Source: Nymphalis io
Taxonomy: Eukaryota > Arthropoda > Insecta > Lepidoptera > Nymphalidae
Reading direction: 5' to 3'
DNA: 64,000 nucleotides
NCBI RefSeq assembly: GCF_905147045.1
Contig: NC_065896.1
Coordinates: 1,141,001 to 1,205,000 of the forward strand
Shown here: in pieces, positions 13,801-30,000 of the stretch
How the letters are laid out: each line of letters begins with the position of its first letter
How positions within the stretch are numbered: position 1 is the stretch's first letter
Notes under the pieces: generated by a model
Database searches by the model: none
Seen by the model: only the letters and a program-made list of their open reading frames with translations
Told to the model about the DNA's origin: nothing
Translations under genes and position numbers: made by a program

Positions 13801-16800
13801 TTTGTTTTCGTTTTTTCTTTCTTTTTCTTTAGTATGATGTATGTAAGTGTATTGGAAGTTAAGTAAAGTATATTATGACGGTTTTCTACTTACTTCGCGT
13901 GGATCTTCAATTATTTATATTTTTATTTCGAAATTTCTAAAACTTTGACAGAAGCCCTCTATAATTATGTTTTATCTTCTAATGTATATTCATATAGATT
14001 AATAAGGCTTTATTGATCAGTATTTAAAATGACAAGGCAATGCAATAACCAAAACTTCGTTTATTTAGGTATGTTACGATGCTAGTTTGTATTTCATTTT
14101 AAGGATTACCAATATTATTTTTTTTCCCTCTACAAACCGATTTACACCTTAAGTTGTCACCAATAAAACGCTATCGATTCTTTGATTTGAAACTTACATT
14201 TTGAACCTTAGGCTTTCGTGATAAGGCTTCATAATTAGGAATAACTTAACTGGAATCGTACGAGGTGCGCCAAGGACATCTTTAGGCGTGCCGCTTGTGT
14301 TAATGATTTAGCGTTCTGCGTTCCTTATATTTTATAACTAACCTTGTCTCACTAAAAAAAATTCAAAACCCGGATCGCTATGATAAATGAACGAGTCTCA
14401 ATCTCTTAATCCTGACAACGGTGTAAGTTTTATCGTTTCCGTAAAGTTCTGATTAAAAATATTACTTTTATGACCCTTAAAAAAAGAAGAAAAAATGGTG
14501 TCGGATTATCCGGATTATTTATGACATGAAAAACATGTCTTATCAATTTCGTGAGCTCCGCCGGAATCCTGTCGGCTCAATCTTTACCGGTTTTTCGACC
14601 AGTTCGATCCCGATGTCCCCCCCTCTTCATATGCCCTCACAAAGCGAAGGTCGTCGCACGCGCACGAATTATATTTCGTATGACAATATGGCAGTTTCGG
14701 TAGCGGATGTGGGACCGCGAATATTTTATTATAATAAGTGTTTTGTCTGAGTCAACTAAATGAAAAAAATATAACTTTGATTTTTCTAATATAACGTATT
14801 ATATTTTATGAAAATTTATAGAACTTCTATGGTAACGTCTCTTTGGAAATATAAGCCAGGAAGCACAAGAAAATACGGATTTTTAAACGCGTTCAATCGA
14901 ATCTTAGTGGATCAGTAGTCTTTACGCCATAATAATATTTCCTTTAAATTAATTTGTGATTTGCTTTTAAATTATTTGCTTCTTCTTCTCTTATGGTACG
15001 TTTAATTAAAAAGAAGTTCTTAGTATATTGTCAATTAAAGGTATTTTTTTTTGTAATTTCTAACATTATTTTATTTTATAATATTCTTTACTTTCTGTTA
15101 AAGTTATTGTCTTTTTATATAAATATTTCGCATTAGGCATCGTATGGCTAATTTATATCGGACATATAATATACCTATACAAATATTTAAGCACTTACTT
15201 TTTTATAATACAAAAATATAAATCAAAGTGGTTTTGGTTATCCTTATTCACATAGAAGCAAGTTCCAATTTACATAATTCACATTATAAACACGAGAATA
15301 TATTACGCTCTATCCAAATATACATAAAGCTGTGTCGGTTTGTTTGTATGTTATCTCAAAACTTAATGGACCTGTATAGTATGAACCGTTTTTTTCTACT
15401 TGTTGAAAAGTTATATGTTATTTAATTCCAAACATACATTGCTATGAGAATCAGCCAGTAATATTCTTGACAAAGATTATAATTTTCTCCAGGAATATTT
15501 TCACAAATGCCGTGATCAAAATGCAATGTGTGATATACCAAAGGTCGTCCAGAGGTCGCCGACCTGAACCGATCGTTCTCTTATCATACACTAATTGAAT
15601 AATATTTGTCAAGCGATTTTTGTCGCTACGTCTCTTACAATTCGGGTCATATTCATTTGAGGGACCACATATAGTTATATGATGTTTTCCTCAAAACAAT
15701 CGTTCTTTGCATTAGTATTATCTGTAAACATAACAAAGTTTGAGTTGATATAATAGCTCTAACGATTATCTTTTAAATTAAAACGAAATTGTTATTAATT
15801 TAAATGTATTGATCGTTTATTACCAATTTTATGGAAATTTATGTTTTCAATTTCCTCTACTGCTGATGACGTAGTTGTGTTTTTACGTTCATCGGACTCT
15901 CTATTCACTCCAAATATTTTTTTAATGAAACAAATCTATAATGATCTTTAAGTAATACTTTTTTTTTAATGTGAATTGATTGCATTATTTTTTAGATTAG
16001 ATTGTTCTTATTTTTCATGACGTCAATATATAACACCGTTTAATATTGTGCACACGTTGTCGTATTGTTTCCTTGTTATAAACTTTGTGTATTTCGTTAC
16101 AAACATGACATTATTTAATTTAATAATTTTGTAAAATAAATTGTTTCATTTGTTTTTTGTTTTTATTGGGACATTTTTCACACACGGCCATCTGATCCCA
16201 AATTAAACTTGTACAAAGCTTGTGCTATGGAAACCAGACAACTGGTATACTACATGTACTACTTTTCTTTTGTAAATACATACTTATATAGATAATTACA
16301 CCCAGACTCAGGACAAACAGACATGTTCATGCACACAAATGTCTGTCCTGGGTGGGAATCGAACTCACAACCTTCGGCGTGAAAGGCAAGTATCTACCAA
16401 CCACGCCAACCGGCTCGTCAATTTAATTGAATTTAAAACATTAAATATTGCAATGCGACGTGGAATTAGATATAGTTCAATAAGGAAAACGGCTCAATCA
16501 CAATAACATTGTTATAACAACGTAAGGTTACCTTTATATCAAAAAGCCTTACTGTATAATATTAATCGTTAAGCGAATCGATTTCAATGAATTATATCTA
16601 CGTTCACTATAATTTCACATCTCGTTAACAATCAAAGGTATTCTGATATTGACCAGCTTGTATTGTTTGATACCTATTTCAAATATAAGCCCTTATATTG
16701 TTTAATAACTAAATATTATTTGTATTTTTCTTGCTTGAAATATTAAGAACAAGAATATTATTAACATACGAAATAAGTTTTTGTAATTCGTAAATCCTGG

Positions 16801-17196
16801 CAAACATTTATTACAAATTAAGATACCATATACAAACCTAGACACAGAAGTACAGTGTCTTTGAAGAAATTGAATTGAAAAACATACTAATTTATATATA
16901 AAATAGGTTATAAAAAGATCTTTTATGTTTTTTTATTTTTTTTATTTTGATAGACAGTCATTTGTTATTGCTGTGAAAACATAATAAACGATATTCGATA
17001 TTAACTAAATAATAATTGTTATATAAAATTTTAGGAGATACGCGGTTATTATATATAACTAGTATATAACTAGTACATACATAAAATATATTACAGAAAT
17101 AAGACAATTCAATTACTGCGTTGGCGCCGTTTTATCGGATTGTGTCTAAATACGATCATTTTTAGTCGCGACTTGACGACATTTCTGTATTACGTG

Positions 17197-17240
<44 letters not shown>

Positions 17241-18028
17241 TAATAAATAGGATGGAAATTATTAAACTGTGAAATCGAGAATTATACTTCTTCGATTATG
17301 TAAATATTTGCTGAATCTGAATATTAATGAAATAATATATAATTGGATAAATAAATATTGTAATAGCTTGCGACCGACCTTATCCCACAAATAAGCTCCA
17401 AAACCTTCAAAAGAAGAGGAGGCCTTAACCCAGTACTTATTAGTTACTACTCCTACCAATAATTACTCATTGCAGTATACAGTATCCACAATACATATAG
17501 TGTTATGCATGGAAGCGTTGCTAATGGTATAACAACGTTAACACTCGCGACAATTACGTTCGGAAATTTAAAAACGTGTCGCAACCGAATCGACGCAAAA
17601 TTTTAAAACAATGCTCGTAGGTCGTGACGTAAATTTTGCTCGTCTTGCTCCACCGTGACTCATTGTAACGATTCGTATGTGGTCGCTTTTTTTTTTTAAA
17701 TGAAATCCGACGATGTGTCAATATCGAGACGTTCGTTCGAGTCGTTAATTTTGAATTAGTGTTTGAAGATTAACGTTAATGTAATAAAAATATATATAAT
17801 AAATTCAAAAATAGAACTGGTATTTAAATAATATAGGTTTTCCTTGGTATGATTAAAAAAATGGTTTAAGAAGAACATGTCCAAATATTGCCGTATTTTA
17901 ATAAAGATGAGAGCATTGTTTAATGCAAATAACTGACATTGGAGTCAACGTACCGCGTTGCTAATTGCCAGGGTTGTCACTGAAGGAAAACACAATTGAA
18001 TACGTTATTAGTGAGAAAACTCGTGTTA

Positions 18029-18095
<67 letters not shown>

Positions 18096-21000
18096 AGTCA
18101 TGAAAATAGTTATATGTGAAAATAATTCACGATCATTCATCTCCAGAAATATGTCTACATATTTAGATTTAAACGTTTTTATTGTTCATGATAAATCTTC
18201 GAATGAAATTACTGTTTTAACGAGTTTTCATTAAGCGTTACTAAAAGTAAATAATATAGGATTGGATAGAAGAACAAAGATATATAATCCAGCAATGCGA
18301 TTCTGTAAGAACTCGCATCATTACTCACTCTTGAACAGTTGACAGCCGACTTATTTTGATATGCCATTTTGATTCGTCTATTCTTGAAATGTTTTAACTA
18401 TCAAGGTCAATGTCGCATATCACTCAGACATTTTACGATTGTTTTCTGCGTTGACTTTTGACTTTGTTCTTCCAGTATAGCCCTACAGTAGGCCCTGATC
18501 GTGTTGCGATATCGTCTTATTAGCAAAAAACTTATGTAATTGTTAATATACGTGATGTTGCTTCGTGATCTTTATCCATTATGGTGCATTCTTGAATATA
18601 ATTTATTAAAACTAATGAATAGTTTAAAAAAAATGTTTTTGTTTGTAATTATTATAATGCAGTACAGGTAATAAACATCACGTACATCCTCGATTTCAAA
18701 TAATGACATTAGTGTTGATTAATCCGGTCTTTGTTGTTAGCAGAGGATATATTCAATTTTAATAATTATCTTAATTATATATGTTTAATAAAAAAATAAG
18801 ACACACGTAAAACCCTAACGAATGTTCGGAGGTCGTTCGCTCGCCTTCGCGTCATAAACAAAGCGCCAAGCTCAAAATATTTTTATAAGCGTTAACCATC
18901 AATTTAGTAAAGTAAACCTTAAATGATGTATGTTGTATACTAATACGGAAAATATAAATAAGTTATCATTTAAATCGGCAATTCATGTGTGTTCTTTCTA
19001 AATGCGATGAAATTTCGTTCTCAGGTGGGCAAAGAAACTTAATTGCACGTATTTTAAAGAACTATCAGATATTATATTAGATTCAGCGATAATTTTTTTC
19101 ACTAACTCAATATAGATAACTTTAAGCTATGTCTGATAGAGATAAATTTTTCCAATATTCTCTATAGTGGAGAGTCCACGAAGGAAAGTGATTGGTGCAA
19201 ATCAATTATAATATACGTTGTACTGTCAATGTGATTGGTCAGTTAAATGTACCAGTTAGATGGATGATAGTATTCATTCGATGAAATTAGTAGTTTCACT
19301 TCTCAGATACGTCTTAAATAAAGTCTCAAATTAAGTACATAGCGTACTAAGTAATAAGAAGGAACTGTCGGGTTTAACTGTCACTGTAATATATACTAAT
19401 CAATCTCATGATAGATTTCTCTATATACAAGACAAGGAATCGTTGTTAATTATTATTCGTGTAATATATGTGATTTATAGTGGTACTGGTGGTAGAGCTT
19501 TGTGCATGCTTGTCTGGGTAGGTACCACCCACTCATTAGATATTCTACCGCAAAACAGCAATACTTGGTATCATTGTGTTCCGGTTTGAAGGGTGAGTGA
19601 GCCAGTGTAATTACAGGCACAAGGGACATAACATCTTAGTTCCCAAGGTTGGTGGCACATTGGTGATGTAAGCGATGGTTAACATTTCTTACAATGCCGA
19701 TGTTTATGAGCGTTGGTGACCACTTATCAACAGGTGGCCCATATGCTCGTCCACCTTCCTATTCTATATAAAAAAAAAATATAGTAAAAGAGTTTTCGCC
19801 CGCGGCTTCCTTTGCTCACTTGTTAGATAGAGATAGCCAGGTGTTAAGATAAATAAAGAAAGCTTTGTCCTTCCTTTCAGTTTAAGCTTGTCTTATACCA
19901 AAATTCATCAAAGTCAGTAAGACGAAAGATTACTTGTATACCGATTGTTATAATAAGAGATACATATTCATGGTATATTTTGTATGAGGTAAGTTATGAA
20001 AGTCCGAAATATAGTAACGAAAATTAAATGTCGTGTTTCTCGAATAATTGATCGTACATGCAATAATAGTACTACGCAAATGTAACTATCGCTACTTAAA
20101 AACGTCTCGTGTTTTCTCTTGTTCAGCGTACTCCGAATGCGGATCTGTACCAACTGCAATTAGCCCAGTATTATGTTACGAATAATCGTCGAAACTTTTG
20201 TTATGTCTCTCGTTGTTTATTCCTGCTTTTATGTACTTCGATGTTTCTGATCGTTAATGTTTATTGTACCTAATTCTTGGAATCTCGGAACACTTTTTGT
20301 GTTAATACTCATTTATTTAAAGCTATTTTTTATAACATAAAAATGTAATAGATAAGACAAAAATGCCTTTCATATGATATAATATAAGGAAAAGAATTGT
20401 ACAGTATTTCCATAAACAGGATCTTGTTAAGATTTAATATCAATAAAGTCAAATTTTGGATGTGTTCCAAAGGATTCAAGGATAATGGACGTGGAAAATA
20501 CCGGAGCTCCCTAAGTACAAAGAGTTATTGCAAAGGCTTTGGCAATATTGTCGTTACGTTGTAACATTATCGTTTATTTATTGAAATTACTTTATTTTAT
20601 TTCCGAGAAAATAACCGTTCTAGCTAAATAATTGTTAGAAAAATCGGCTGGTCGAGTGCGAAAAAAATATTAACAAATATCGTTCGTAATAATTTCTCTG
20701 AGGTAATTGGTAGGTAATATGGATTTTTTTTTATAAATATTGATGAGGCAACAATAGATTGTAAAGAGATAGACCAATGGCTTGACACGAATATTTTAAA
20801 CAGATGTTCACAGGCTTAAAATCTCGCAAGAACTCAATCGTTCTCAATAAAAGTATATACATATTTATTATTCCAGCAATGGAGTAGTAACGGGCTGTTC
20901 CTCTACTGTAGACTCTTGCGTTACATGAGCGTAGTAATGTTTTGAATAAAGTCATGTACAAAGGGGCCAAGCAGTAAAAAAAACAAGCAACCGAGTAAGT

Positions 21001-24000
21001 TAACGTACGCAAAACATTACACCTCGTTTTCGCATTATCGCGAACTACGCAGAATTACGAATTGGGGTCGATGACTAATAAACTGTGAGAATATTAGCGT
21101 ATTTGCTACATAATGTAGATAATGTAATGGCTTTATTTTTAACACGATTTCTCCTTTTAAATTTAATTAATTTTAAATTCTCACCATTTTTATTTATAAA
21201 TTATTTTATTAATTATAGTTATGACGTTATGATCTGATCGTCTTTAAAATATTCAACAAGTAAGAAGAGTGTCGATGTATACTATTATATTAATTCAGGT
21301 TTTATTTCAAAATAAATATCAGTTGCTTTATGCCTTAGAATAGGAGGGTGGACGAGCATATGGGCCACCTGATGGTAAGTGGTCACCAAACGCCCTTAGA
21401 CATTGGCATTGTAAGAAATGTCAACCATCGCTTATAGCCAATGCGCCACCAACCTTGGGAACTAAGATTTTATGTCCCTTGTGCCTGTAATTACACTGGC
21501 TCACTCACCCTTCAAACCGGAACACAACAATATCAAGTATTGCTGTTTTGCGGTAGAATATCTGATGAGTGTGTGGTACCTACCCAGACGAGCTTGCACA
21601 AAGCCCTACCACCATATGGGTGCACCGTACAACGCCATGGAGTGGTGCACTGCACCTGCGTATATACACCGGCATATGGTTAATATATTCCGTATTCTTA
21701 TGGAAAAAAATCGAAACTATACTTGTATTTATGCAAAAAATCAAAATTAATTTATTATAACATTCATCAAAGAAAAATCCAACTTTAATTACATTATGAT
21801 TCAATCGATTTGCCACCGTGTGACGAAGTCAATTGGATCGACCTCATACGTTTTTTTAGCAAGATATAGCGAGCGGTGAATCAATAATAGCTTTAGGAGA
21901 AATGTGCGTAATTGTGGTGTTCATGAGTCATTGCAACTTGGAAATCCATTTAAGGATACAAATTTGTATTTAATTAGTCAGCGACTTAAGAAACTTAAGA
22001 AAGCTTAACCGTCATCTATTATTATGGACTTGATATTAACATTTTCTTAAACTTCTGTTACTGTACAGTAATCTTGTGTGAAAAGAGCCGAGATGGTGCG
22101 ATGGTAAGAACGCGTGAATCTTAACCGATGATCGTGGATTCAAACCCGGACAAGCATCACTGAATTTTCATGTGCTTAATTTGTGATTATAATTCATCTC
22201 GTGCTTGACGGTGAAGGAAAACATGGTGAGGGAACCTGCATGTGACTAATTTCAATGAAATTCTGCCACATGTGTATTCCACCAACCCGCATGTGGAATA
22301 AGCTCTAAACCTTTTCTTCAAAAAAGGAGAGGAGGCCTTAGCCCAGCCGCGGGACATTCACAGGTTGTTACTGTAATGTTAGAATTGTACAGCCGATTTT
22401 AGGTACTGTAAAGTTGATAGGTTCAAATCATTTTTCATGTTACTTGTGATAAATTCAAAGGCTTTAGGGTAACGTTATAACAATGAGTCAGAGCGCATGC
22501 GTTGAATGCCTTCCACTCCGGATGAATGTATGTATTACAAATGAGTCACGGATGTTGAAAGCTTTAGAAAAATCCGCGATACGCAGAATTTAACCGAATC
22601 CATAAACGGTTTGTAAAGTGGTATTTTAAATGTTTGTTTAAATTCATGATTCTAACGATTATTAAATATTTTGATATCATTTTTAAATTGTAAAATATCA
22701 AACGAATAGGTTGGGCTCTAGTTAAGTTGCAGGTTGGTCAGAATATTTAGTTGACTACATAGTGTAAATATTAATATGATTGAAAATGTATTGACCATTA
22801 AGATATAAGAGATGAAATATTGTTTGTTTTTCCTTTATTGTTTCAATTATTGTATAAGGAAGTGTTGACTGAACTAATTGGTCATATTAAACCTAAAGTT
22901 TAAACCATTTAAAAGATAACCAAACACAGTTGTTGACTTATGTATATAATTACTTACCTACTTTTATTTAAAGGAAAATCACATCTGTCCTGATCAAATA
23001 TTATTTAATCTCAACTTGTATAATATGATTTTTGAGTAGGTATAGTGTCAAAAAATATTGATATTTTAACTAAGGATATATAGGAATGCCGTAAGCTATG
23101 ACATAAGCATACGACATTCTAACTGGTATACCTCGTTAAAATTTCATTAGAACGATGTGTGTGGCCACACTTTCACGCGATAGAAGTGGTAGAAGAGATG
23201 AATCGTTTGGAGGCACACCATTAAAAATATCTTTGATAGTTCGTAGCTATAAATATCAAAAAGGATGTTCGGTATTTATCGGTTAACAATCATGAATGCC
23301 TAATTATACAAAGCAAAGTTAATGCTTTGAATAACATCGTAATTAAATTAGGTTTATTGAAGCTTGTTTGAAGTTTGATTGCTATCTTCAATAACTCAGT
23401 ATCGGTTTTAGGTAATTGCTTTCAAACTAAGAAATATATATCTTGTCAAAAAGAGGTAACTATTGAGTGCTTTGCCGGTTCATACAATGAAGTTCAGTGG
23501 TAGCTTTACATTTGATTTATTCCTCTAAAATTACAATTCAAAACTGCTATTTGATATAAATGATATTTTACGTGGCACTAATCTTAAATGACTGATATCA
23601 ATGTAATATATAATTTTATTTATGTAGTTCAGTGCCGTCTAGACACTTACCTAAATATTAATCTTTATGATAATATAATTAATTGTTCGTATATTTTTAT
23701 ATAATAAATTTTACAATAAATTATTAATTATATTGTGTCGGTGTAGGTCTTAAAAGTTTCTTGTTGTACACTTAAAATGGTATTACTTAGTTTGTCGTAT
23801 AACGTTTGATATAAAGGGATGGGAAAATTATCCCTAAGACGATAGATTTAAGGAATAGAATAATATCATCAGAATATGTTCCTTCGCCGTGAAGGGGGAG
23901 TTGTGACGCATAAGGCGACGCGACGGTCACTTACCGTGCGATGGTTTTTATTGTGAGACGGATATGTTTCGAACTAATGGGCTTTCTCAATTTCTTTTGA

Positions 24001-27000
24001 CTCAGAATGCAAATATTACTGTAATATATTGTCTGGTCGTTGAACGACCTCCGTCTTTCCATACCGGATGATTCGTTTTAAGACTATGAATAATGTTGAT
24101 AAATTTTTTTTTCTGATTGTCTTGGACTTGTTCAGTCACATTAATAATATTTATAGATATTTAATAAAAAACTCAGCTTAAGTTAGTGATTTTCCGCTTG
24201 AATTCAAACCGGTTAGACATTGTCACCACGGATTTGTATTTCTAATAAGAGTTTTTATATATTTTAAAGTTAATGCATATTTTTGTTCGTATTTTATACC
24301 TTCACGCATCAGTCATCTGATTGATTTGTTGGCTCTATCTTGAAGGTTGGCTTAATACCATAAACGTACATTAGACGACGCGTAAGTTATATTGAATATT
24401 TGCTTTGAACATTTTTATACATAAATAGATGCTTAAACTAGTATATTATATAATCGTACGTTAATTGTTCAATTTGAAGATAGTCTAATGCATTACGTTA
24501 TTTTGTGATGTCACTTTTATATGATGAATTTTTGGAAAATATATTGCAATGTCAATTAAGAAACGATTGTATGCCATTAATAAGTGAACGTGTTTCTTTG
24601 TTCTACTTAATGGAATACAATTTTGATCATGTTAAGTTAATTGTTTTGGAATGATCGATTACGGGTACATGTTGAAATTTTGAAATATCATTTATATCAC
24701 AATTATATTACGCTTAAGTTGTGATTAAGAATTTTAACTTGTATTTCGGTACTTTTATTAATGACATTTTTAATTCGATTTTAGATTTTCTCATTAACAT
24801 TTGGATTGTTATCTTTTAAAATTTATTCCATAAAAATAAAGTTGATTTGTAGGTTAATTGATGTGAAATTTATTCGTGTAAGTATTTATTGTTTATAGTT
24901 TGTAACCTGCCGTATACAGCAAACGAAAACAATTTAAGTTTTGGCATCGTTTCCAACGATTGTAGCAGAACGAACTTAAATTCGGAATAGCCTCGCTTCG
25001 AACGTACTTTGAGTGCCTCCCCCGTCCTCAGTCGGCAGGTGACGTCCCCTCGGAGCAGGTGCACTCCCAATTTGAGGCAGCGTTTGTAAATTTGTAAACT
25101 TCGATAGTGATATTAAAATGTCGGATATACTTTCACATGTTGCATTTACGTTTATATATCTTTTACGTATATATTTTTTTCACAGTATATAAATATGTAT
25201 TAAATATGTTACATGTGAAAATGTTTATTTTTTTTTTCGCTTTAAAGATCTAGGGCACGCAACTGGGCCCGATTTCGGCTTTTATTTTCCACTAGTATGT
25301 CGTCCACATATCCTGATGGTAATGAAATAAACATTTATGAATAGAGTTTATTCTACCCGTTTTAAATATGCTTTGTATATTAGTTAAACAGTAGTGTATT
25401 TATTCAAGCAAAGGGTAGTGATTCACTATTTATATCAATAGATATTATTGTTTATATTTTATACAGTAATTTTAAAAATATAACGGATTTAGATAAGTGT
25501 TCCACGTAATATCCGGCTTAAACATTTTTATCTGTATTAGTTTATTAATGTTTTTTTTAATAACGCTGTTTTAACACTCACAATTGGTGACATAATTATA
25601 GAATGTAGAGAATATTATAAATGCGAAAATAGCTCTGTCTGACTATCTCTATATCTGTTACGCGTTCATGGCTAAACCACTGAACTGAATTTGATGTAAT
25701 TTGCTATGAAGCAAACTTGAACCCCCAAGGGGTCCTCCCATAGGCTACTTTTAATATCAAACACCTGGTTCTCCCCCCTCTCTTAAACACGTGAACGACT
25801 ATTAGATTTTTCACTTGTACGTATATTACTCGACTGTTATTAACTAAATTTAATTTATATTTTTATGAGATGAGATGAGATCCATATAAACTTAAAGATT
25901 CTATCCCTAAGTGTTGAAATTGAAGATTTATCACTTGTTTCTCTAAACGGCGCTGTCTCATTTGGGCAGCGCGCTTAGAAGTGCCTGTCTATATATATAA
26001 TAAAACAATTATTTACCAATCGCTCCAAGTTGATTTTTTTTTTTTAATTAAAATGTATAAGTGTTCATATGATTGTTTTGAAGATCGTCATACAAAGATC
26101 ATCAACATTTATTTAAATAATATGTAAATTTGAAGACAATGTATAATTAAAATAATTTTATAAATTTATTATGTAACAAATGGGTACAGTCTAATAATGG
26201 TACAAATATTCATACATTCAATATAGAATTTTTTGATATGACTCAATTTCTTTACTGACTTTATGACTCAATAAATTAAGGTTATTTCAACGTGTTTTTT
26301 TTACAAATTATCACAAAATGTACTAAAATAAAGCATCTCTTTGTACAATTTTGTTAATTATTGAAATTAACAATTTTTACATTGAATTGATGCGATATTG
26401 GTCGAGATGTTGAATAAACTATGATATTCATTATGTATTCGTGTTAAAATTTCGTTTTGAATGGCTGTAAAGTTGTTATCGGAACTTTGCTTCCAAATTT
26501 AAAGTGGATATAAGTAATTAAAGGGAATAGTTTTTTCTTTTTTTTTTAATAAAGGTGTATTAATCAAAGAACTGTAATTAGTGCTGTTAGCAAATTACAT
26601 GGAATATGTAAATCTAAGGTTTGTTTATCTTTAATGTAAAATCTAGATAATACAATAGTTTGACAGCTCAATGCTATCCTTGAATGGTGAGGCTACTGGC
26701 TTAATGCTATGGACGAGGTCTGTCTTCAGTCATCATTCGAATAATAATGATGTCATACTCATAACGTACGTGTTACGTCATCGTATCTATGTGATAGTTC
26801 AGTAGTATATCTGTAAATAAAACAAATTAAGGTTACAATTTCTTCGTAAAGCTGATCACATCGTTAGTACTGCCTATTATCATTTTTGTCACATTTTACA
26901 TATCATGATTGCTTTAAACATAATTCGTTTAATCGTTAAAGCGATTAATTTAAATATAAAAATCTAACTTCATTTTTCATTTACACTTCGCGTAGAATAC

Positions 27001-30000
27001 ATTATATATTGAAAAATATTATATGGATTCTTGTTCAAAAATAAAATTAAAAAAGGACATATTCCTTGCATATTTGCTTTTGGTTTTTAAAGGTATCATT
27101 ATAGACGAAGCGGAGAAATATTTAAATTTATTTTTAAACACTTTTTTATCTCCCATTGCATCCATAGTAATCTCAGTAATGCAATAGGCATATCAGCGGA
27201 TGTCGCGATACGAGACGAGGTGGTATCCTGCGTCAGGGCTGACGACCCTCGAGCGTGATAATAACTACCAGTGAAATAGTAAAAACGTCTAGGTATTATT
27301 TTATATTAAGCTTTAAAATGAAGCAAATAGCTTGAGGGCTTTTGGTGTGCCAACATTTTTAAAAATATTATACGAAAATGTCTATTCCTTTTGGATGGAT
27401 ATCAAATTTGTAACTGTTCTTCCAAAGTACTCGGTAAATATAAGATTTTTCGCGGTTAAAGTCGCGTGAACGGCTAGTATATCATAAAGTTGTAAGCATA
27501 CAATCGACAGATTCACGCCTCGAATCATGTCATATTGTTTGTCGAGCATAAATTATCCATTGGCAGCGTTTTGTCATCTGTATGACATGTGATTGTCATA
27601 TCAAGAACTTTGTGGCTATCAGGATAGAGTATATTAACTTATAAATAAGCAGCGTGCTTATTTTAAGCTACCAATAAGTTAAAAAATATCGATTTAGCTT
27701 AATTTAAGGAAAAAGATTAATTTAAGCAAGTTTGTTCCGTTTTTAGATTATATAGATGATTAGATTCCGCCTACGGGTTCGCTTGTGAGTGAGGGGTAGG
27801 TGTTCGGTACCGTATATCCTTTTGTGTACATGTGACAATGTGTATGAAAAATTCCATGATTATCGGTTGTAGTTAAGACGTGAGAGCATAAGAAATAAAT
27901 AAATAAACAAACCGACTTTTGTAAAAATATTAGTAAGGATAAAACAAGTTTCTGATAATGAAACAAAAAAATTATATATACATTTATTTTTGTAACAAGT
28001 TTTTCTATTGAGATTAATCAGATCAATAACTATATAGGATTGTTGTCATAAAGTAAGTTTTAAGTAGATATTTGTATATAGTTAATATATTTAATGACGA
28101 TGAATGATGACTGATGGGTGAAAAGGAGTAACTGATTTCTGAACCGGAAGTAGTTTAGTTTTATATTTAATAATAATAATGTCCTCCAGACCGATTTCGG
28201 CCAAACTCAAGAGAGATTAGCCAACTACGCAGGAGATATTATAGTGCACAAGTGTGTGCGCAAACACAGGTGCACTCTCTATTCCCTAACTCTTATAATC
28301 CAATGTGATGGCTATCCGACACGACCGCAAAGAGTTCAGGCGCAGGACCAACGGCTTTACGTATTTAATATATGATTAATTTACGGTGCAAAAGTATCTA
28401 CTTGTAAAGTGTTCTTGAATAATGTTTTTATTTTTTTAAATCTCTACCTACCAATATACAGTAACAGTAACAGCCTGTTAATGTCCCACTGCTGGGCTAA
28501 GGCCTCCTCTCCCTTTTGAGGAGAAGGTTTGGAGCTTATTCCACCACGCTGCTCCAATGCGGGTTGGTAGAATACACATGTGGCAAAATTTCAATGAAAT
28601 TAGACACATGCAGGTTTCCTCACGATGTTTTCCTTCACCGTTAAGCACGAGATGAATTTTAATCACAAATTAAGCACATGAAAATACGGTGCAGCTTGCC
28701 CGGTTTGAACCCACGATCATCGTATAAGATTCACGCGTTCTAACCACTGGGCCATCTCGGCTACCAATATACCTATCTATTTTATAGTTTACGTTTAACT
28801 GTGGGTGTTTAAAATATACCAATCATACGCTAATTATATTTACCGACATAAATCAAATTTACTCGATGTAATAAGAGACTACGGTATTCATCTACTGTAT
28901 TCATAAATCACGTAGATGTTTTGTTTGTTTAGCCAATTTCGGTAGCGCGTGGGTTGAATTATCCAGCGGGACAAAACAACCTAACCGCCTTAACAAGAGT
29001 CGAGAGACTAATGGCGTAAAGCTAATTATTATTATACATAAACCTCCTCGATATAAATATTGACACGAATGATAATTGTCTATTAGAATGTTGTAGTTAA
29101 TCTGTGTCTTCTAGTTTATAGTTGTATTCCTTTTTCAAAATGTAAGCATTACGAGTAATTCTATTTCCAATGTAACATTGAAAAGCACAAACAAAGGTAC
29201 ATTGCATTCTGCATATACTTATTAATGTATCGGCCACATCCTCTGCAATGATAAATTAACTACCCGTTGCGGCTTCGCCAGCGAATTAAAAAATAGAAAA
29301 TATTATTGTTTATCTTAGTATTATATTACGTTTTGACACATTGAGTCAGTCCACTTGATGAAGTTGAAGGTTTGTGGTGCGTAGCTCTTCCACGAAAATA
29401 TAAAACCTTTTCGTAGTGTACTTTTTTTACAATTGTTAAGTCACTACGTCTTAGACATGAATTTATGTATCATATGGTTTTATTAAAAAAAAAAATTGAC
29501 CTGACTAACTAAACATCAAAGAACTTTTTTTTACTGACTAAATACAATCTCCACTTGGCACACTAAACTCCTTGTGTAGTACAAGGGTGTCTAATACAAA
29601 TGTCATTTACGATTAAATCTATGTACCAATCGCTGAAATCCATTCCGTGCACTTTGAGCACGGCACTAAATAACCTAATATGGATAACTTCACAAGACAC
29701 GTACTATATACCTTCTGTTGTAACCATAAATGTTAAATATGACTCACATTATATATACACAAAGGATTTTCAACCGTATATCAACGTATTAAGAGTTCCT
29801 CGACGATTCATAGAAACAAAATGGAATGTAGGCGATAGATAAGGATTACCTCGTCTGCCACATAACGAAAATAGTAGATTAGTATACAATTAATGCTGTC
29901 TGTAATGAAGTTTTCACTTAGAAATTTATAGTAAATCACAAAACAACGAAACAGTGCATACCGTATAAGCTCTTGAAGCTTTTCTGAAAACTTTGTTTTA

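Noticed and set aside
14526..14750. 74-codon plus ORF in intron 1
   Set aside because: Part of it has protein-like composition, but I found no family, no splice or UTR context and no second exon. Not supported enough to call.
17965..18234. 89-codon ORF with long Tyr-Ile run
   Set aside because: It is made by the (AT)n microsatellite.
21441..21750. ORFs containing SLVPVITLAHS (also near 40604, 44239 and 55969)
   Set aside because: They are the antisense frame of repeat R1.
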